DNA from: Kiloniellales bacterium
GTDB taxonomy: Bacteria; Pseudomonadota; Alphaproteobacteria; Kiloniellales; JAKSBE01
Direction of reading: 5' to 3'
DNA: 16,679 nucleotides
Assembly (NCBI GenBank): GCA_030067055.1
Contig: JASJAL010000042.1
Location: 1-16,679 of the forward strand
The stretch's first letter is position 1; every line of letters begins with the position of its first letter. A program made the position numbers and the translations under genes. Below are positions 14,300 through 16,679 of the stretch, piece after piece. Under the pieces are notes generated by a model that did no database searches, had not been told where the DNA came from, and worked only from the letters and a program-made list of their open reading frames with translations.

Positions 14300-14316
14300 G
14301 TGAAGAGCTTTTACAT
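14298..14316. promoter_or_regulatory. Candidate TetR operator over its own start codon
   Basis: ATGTGAA (14298-14304) and TTTACAT (14310-14316) form an inverted repeat with one mismatch and a five-base spacer, the same geometry and nearly the same sequence as 13580-13598. It overlaps the TetR ATG (14297-14299 on the minus strand), so binding there would block its expression. Confidence 0.65.
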
Positions 14317-14351
14317 CATTGCACCGGCAAAGCCAGCGCGGAAAAGGCCCG

Positions 14352-14837
14352 TCAGGACAGTTGCCGGGTGATCAGAAAACCGAGGGTCGCGGTGGTCCCG
14401 GTCAGGACGGCACCCCAGACCATGTCGACCAGGGCGACGGAGAGCGGCCAATCGGGCAGGGTCGCCAGGTTGGTCAGGTCGTAGGTGGCATAGGCGATCA
14501 GGCCGAAGAGCGCGCCGCGGAGCGCCGCCGTCTTCCAGGCACCGGACTCCAGCGCCGGTGCGATCGCGAAGACCACGATGCCGACGATGTAGAGCAGATA
14601 GAAGCCCAGTGCCGGAGGGATGTTGACAGGCCCGGTCATGAAGGCCGCAAGCCGGTCCTGGTAGAAGTCCGCGGCAATCACGCCGAGCCAGAAGGCATCG
14701 ATCACGAGGAAGACGATCAGGGCCGCGACATAGGCGGTCAGGTATCTGCGCAATGCGACGCCTACCGCTCGACGCCTGCCTGGGTCACCGTCCTTCGGCA
14801 GACGTCGACGCGCGGCCAAGCGCTCGAAGATCCGCAT
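14352..14837 (-). CDS. DUF2177 family membrane protein
   Basis: The 161-residue protein has four hydrophobic segments, roughly 33-53, 74-94, 104-120 and 133-156. The first contains the family-typical VIDAFWLGVIAADFYQDRL; YDLTNLATLPDW follows later. Function is unknown. ATG 14837 has AGGAG 10 bases upstream and gives a basic 28-residue N-terminal extension. A TTG at 14753 with AGGCG before it would start right at the conserved core (RRYLTAYVAAL), so the true start is uncertain. The gene begins 13 bp after the dehalogenase-like gene and probably shares its transcript. Confidence 0.87.
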   Translation of the reverse strand: MRIFERLAARRRLPKDGDPGRRRAVGVALRRYLTAYVAALIVFLVIDAFWLGVIAADFYQDRLAAFMTGPVNIPPALGFYLLYIVGIVVFAIAPALESGAWKTAALRGALFGLIAYATYDLTNLATLPDWPLSVALVDMVWGAVLTGTTATLGFLITRQLS

Positions 14838-14850
14838 GACATGGCGCTCC

Positions 14851-15588
14851 TCACGCCCAGCCGCCGGCCACCGGGGCGACGTGCCCGGTCATGAAGCCGG
14901 CCTTGTCGGAGAGCAGGAAGGCGACGACGTCCGAGACCTCTTCCGGCTTGCCGATCCGCCCCAGCGGGATCTGGGAGACAATCTTCGCCATCGCCGCCTC
15001 GTCGCTGAGCAGCGCATCGGAAAAATAGGACGGGCTCTTCACGAAGTTCGGCGCCACGGCGTTGACCGCGATCCCGCTGCGCGCCAGCTCTCGAGCCAGG
15101 GTCAGGACCATGGCGTTCTGCGCGCCCCGGGCCGTGACGTACATCCCGTAGTTCGGCAGACCCCGGTAGGGCGCGGCAGAGGTCGCGACGACGATCCGGC
15201 CGCTGCCCTGGCGCTTCATTTGCGGGATCACCGCGCCGATGAGGCGGAAGGGCTCGACCACCATGGCCTCCAGCCCGGCCCGCATGTCCGCCGGATCGGC
15301 CTCCTCGACACGGGCCCGGATCGCCGGGAACCCGTCGTTCGGCACGAGACCGTCGAGGCGCCCCTGCTCTGCAACGACCTCGGCGACAAGGGCCACGGGA
15401 TCGTCCTGGGCAAGGGTGACGACTCCGGGATGGGCCGCGACGAAGGCGTCTCGGCGAGCCGGGTCGGCGAAGGCCGGGTCCTGGGCGACCACGGTCGCGC
15501 CCTCGCCGCGGCAACTGTCACAAACCGCGGCGCCGACGAACTCGGTCGCCTTGGTGATCAGCACCACCTTGCCGTCGAGAATTCCCAA
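14851..15588 (-). CDS. Putative halohydrin dehalogenase (SDR fold)
   Basis: The 245-residue protein starts at TTG 15588, with a strong AGGAGG five bases upstream. It has the SDR fold but not the SDR active site. The glycine motif is replaced by TKATEFVG (T12, F17, G19), which matches T-x4-F-x-G. The catalytic residues are S137, Y150 and R154, matching S-x12-Y-x3-R, in place of S-Y-K. Both motifs are the known signature of halohydrin dehalogenases, which turn vicinal haloalcohols into epoxides and halide without NAD(P), and can open epoxides with azide, cyanide or nitrite. Further shared blocks are PNDGFPAI (83-90), SGRIVVATSAAP (129-140) and APNFVKSPSYF (179-189). It is the second gene of an apparent operon with MOSC and DUF2177. 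Activity and substrate are not shown by sequence; a non-dehalogenating relative remains possible. Confidence 0.82.
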   Translation of the reverse strand: MGILDGKVVLITKATEFVGAAVCDSCRGEGATVVAQDPAFADPARRDAFVAAHPGVVTLAQDDPVALVAEVVAEQGRLDGLVPNDGFPAIRARVEEADPADMRAGLEAMVVEPFRLIGAVIPQMKRQGSGRIVVATSAAPYRGLPNYGMYVTARGAQNAMVLTLARELARSGIAVNAVAPNFVKSPSYFSDALLSDEAAMAKIVSQIPLGRIGKPEEVSDVVAFLLSDKAGFMTGHVAPVAGGWA

Positions 15589-15630
15589 CGCAGCCTCCTA
15601 CCCCAAACATTGTTTCCGGCCGGGCGGTGT

Positions 15631-16185
15631 TCAATCCACCTTGACCACGCGATCGCCGACCGCGACCCGGCCGTCCTCCACGACCCGCGCATAGATGCCG
15701 CGCAGGCGTAGCGCCCGGCCCTTGGGCCCGTTGACGAAGACCACGGCGGACTGGCCGTAGCGCTCGGCAAACTTCTTGCATCCCAGGTGAGGCTCGGCGG
15801 TGATCTCGATCAAGGCGCTGCCGATCTTGAGGCGCTGGCCGGGCGCCAGGTTCTCAGGCGTGAGGTCGAGGTCGATGAAGAGGTTGTCGCCGGCCAGCGG
15901 CCAGCGCTCGCGCTCGCCCGCCACCAGGGCGATGCAGCGCGCGTTCATGATGCAGATCTGGACGTCGGGATGCGGCCGGCCGTCCTCGGTCGACAGCCAG
16001 CAGCCCTTGGCCCAGTGGTCGCCGTGGACGCCCCCCTCCAGGCTGATCTCGCTGCTTTGCACGTCAAGGCGCTCGCCGGACGCGGGCCGCACCACGATGG
16101 CTTCCAGGACGCCGTCGTCCTTCGGAGAGTCGAGGATTCGCGGAAGGCCGGCCTGGAGCTCGGCGCGCGTGAGATGCTTGATCAT
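15631..16185 (-). CDS. MOSC domain-containing protein
   Basis: The preferred start is ATG 16185, with GGGTGG five bases upstream, giving 184 residues; a GTG at 16194 would add three. The MOSC core is recognisable by SSEISLEGGVHGDHWAKGCW, NLFIDLDLTPENLAPGQRL and HLGCKKFAERYG, the last containing the conserved cysteine thought to bind sulfur or molybdenum cofactor. It ends RGIYARVVEDGRVAVGDRV. Stand-alone MOSC proteins act in molybdenum-cofactor-dependent reduction of N-hydroxylated compounds or in sulfur transfer; the substrate here is unknown. It is 42 bp upstream of the dehalogenase-like gene in the same direction. Confidence 0.92.
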   Translation of the reverse strand: MIKHLTRAELQAGLPRILDSPKDDGVLEAIVVRPASGERLDVQSSEISLEGGVHGDHWAKGCWLSTEDGRPHPDVQICIMNARCIALVAGERERWPLAGDNLFIDLDLTPENLAPGQRLKIGSALIEITAEPHLGCKKFAERYGQSAVVFVNGPKGRALRLRGIYARVVEDGRVAVGDRVVKVD

Positions 16186-16244
16186 GACGTCCACCCAAGA
16201 GACCCGGCCCGGCCCGGTGATCGCTCGATCGCAAGGCCGACGGC

Positions 16245-16273
16245 AGTCTACCGGAACTCTCCTGTGGCTTGAA
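16245..16273 (-). promoter_or_regulatory. Candidate promoter for MOSC operon
   Basis: On the minus strand TTCAAG (16273-16268) and TAGACT (16250-16245) are 17 bases apart. The -10 matches four of six positions and the -35 three. It lies in the 110-bp gap between the M28 gene and the MOSC gene and is the best match there. Confidence 0.3.
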
Positions 16274-16295
16274 CCCGGATGCGCGACCCCGCCGC

Positions 16296-16679
16296 CTATT
16301 CCCGCGCGCCGGGGGTAATGCTGAGCTCGACGCGCTGGCCGTCGCGCAGCACGACGAAGGCGGCCGGTTCGCCGACCTTCAGTGCGTCGAGGGCCGAGGC
16401 GTAGTCGTAGATGTTGGCGATGGTCTGGCCGGCCATCTCGACCACGATGTCGCCGTCCTCCAGCCCGCCGGCCGCCGCCGGGCCGCCCTTGGCGACGCCG
16501 GAGATCCGGGTGCCTTTGCCGTCGCCCTCGGTGTAGTCGGGGATTGTGCCCAGGTAGACCCGCGAGGTCCGGCGGCGCGGCGAGCCGCCCTCTTGACGGA
16601 CGTAGTCCGGCGCCGCCTCGGCGGTCGCCAGGCCGCGCGCGACCAGGGCCATGAAGCGGGCGACCTTCTGCAGGCCGGG
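16296..16679 (-). CDS. M28 family peptidase, C-terminal PDZ part (5' end outside window)
   Basis: Only the last 127 codons are present; the frame is open to the right edge, and the internal ATG at 16652 is not the true start because GLQKVARF continues upstream. The visible N-terminal part, GLQKVARFMALVARGLA, is the last helix of an M28 aminopeptidase-type catalytic domain. A linker with RVYLGTIPDY leads into a PDZ domain containing ISGVAKGGPAAAGGLEDGDI, VVEMAGQTIANIYDYASALD and a final VELSITPG. The M28-plus-PDZ architecture is known from exported zinc peptidases; export cannot be judged here. The PDZ assignment is strong, the M28 link is by recognition of the junction. Confidence 0.82.
   Translation of the reverse strand, partial: PGLQKVARFMALVARGLATAEAAPDYVRQEGGSPRRRTSRVYLGTIPDYTEGDGKGTRISGVAKGGPAAAGGLEDGDIVVEMAGQTIANIYDYASALDALKVGEPAAFVVLRDGQRVELSITPGARE

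Noticed and set aside
13607..14371. A 254-codon plus-strand frame opposite the TetR gene
   Set aside because: It is antisense to a protein with clear TetR motifs and shows no domain of its own.
14762..15514. A second minus-strand frame over the dehalogenase-like gene
   Set aside because: It is Arg/Gly/Pro-rich, out of frame with the recognisable SDR-fold sequence, and has no start signal; its ATG near 14843 only shares the ribosome-binding site used by DUF2177.
1..16679. CRISPR array, prophage, insertion sequence, tRNA or rRNA
   Set aside because: No regularly spaced repeats, transposase or phage proteins, tRNA cloverleaf or rRNA-like sequence was noticed on reading both strands; a tool search could still find a divergent small RNA.

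Overview
The window is GC-rich, densely packed chromosomal DNA. The PHA phasin, the prs-rplY-pth-ychF and lgt-midA-pgeF blocks, a UbiK/BMFP protein and DUF2852 point to an alphaproteobacterium, most likely a Rhodospirillales-type lineage. This placement is an inference from gene content and protein style. No rRNA, tRNA, CRISPR array, insertion sequence or prophage gene was found.

Layout. (1) 1-1726, all minus: the 5' end of a CsaA-like tRNA-binding protein, a 243-bp spacer with two inverted repeats and a terminator, a phasin with a good sigma70-type promoter and a palindromic operator candidate, and a TetR-like regulator with a histone-H1-like tail. (2) 1830-3650, minus: a tight ybjN-type/proC/ybaK-type operon. 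(3) 3877-4182, minus: UbiK family, divergent from (4) 4429-9352, plus: lgt, midA, pgeF, a creatinase-like M24 protein, a probable 22-residue membrane peptide and a lipoprotein of unknown function. (5) 9523-13041, plus: prs, rplY, pth and ychF, a conserved housekeeping block. (6) 13154-16679, minus: DUF2852 membrane protein, TetR regulator, DUF2177 membrane protein, an SDR-fold protein with the halohydrin dehalogenase signature, a MOSC protein, and the 3' end of an M28 peptidase with a PDZ domain.

Main points of interest. The protein at 14851-15588 would be annotated as an ordinary SDR, but it has T-x4-F-x-G in place of the nucleotide-binding glycine motif and S-x12-Y-x3-R in place of the usual S-Y-K. 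Both are diagnostic of halohydrin dehalogenases, a rare, cofactor-independent family. It sits in an apparent operon with MOSC and DUF2177 genes. The downstream TetR gene has two matching 19-bp inverted repeats, one over its own start codon and one over the start region of DUF2852, which suggests a small autoregulated circuit. The phasin promoter carries a 10-bp-arm palindrome with a TGC-N3-GCA core plus a second partial copy. The M24 protein has lost all the metal-ligand positions that could be aligned by eye.
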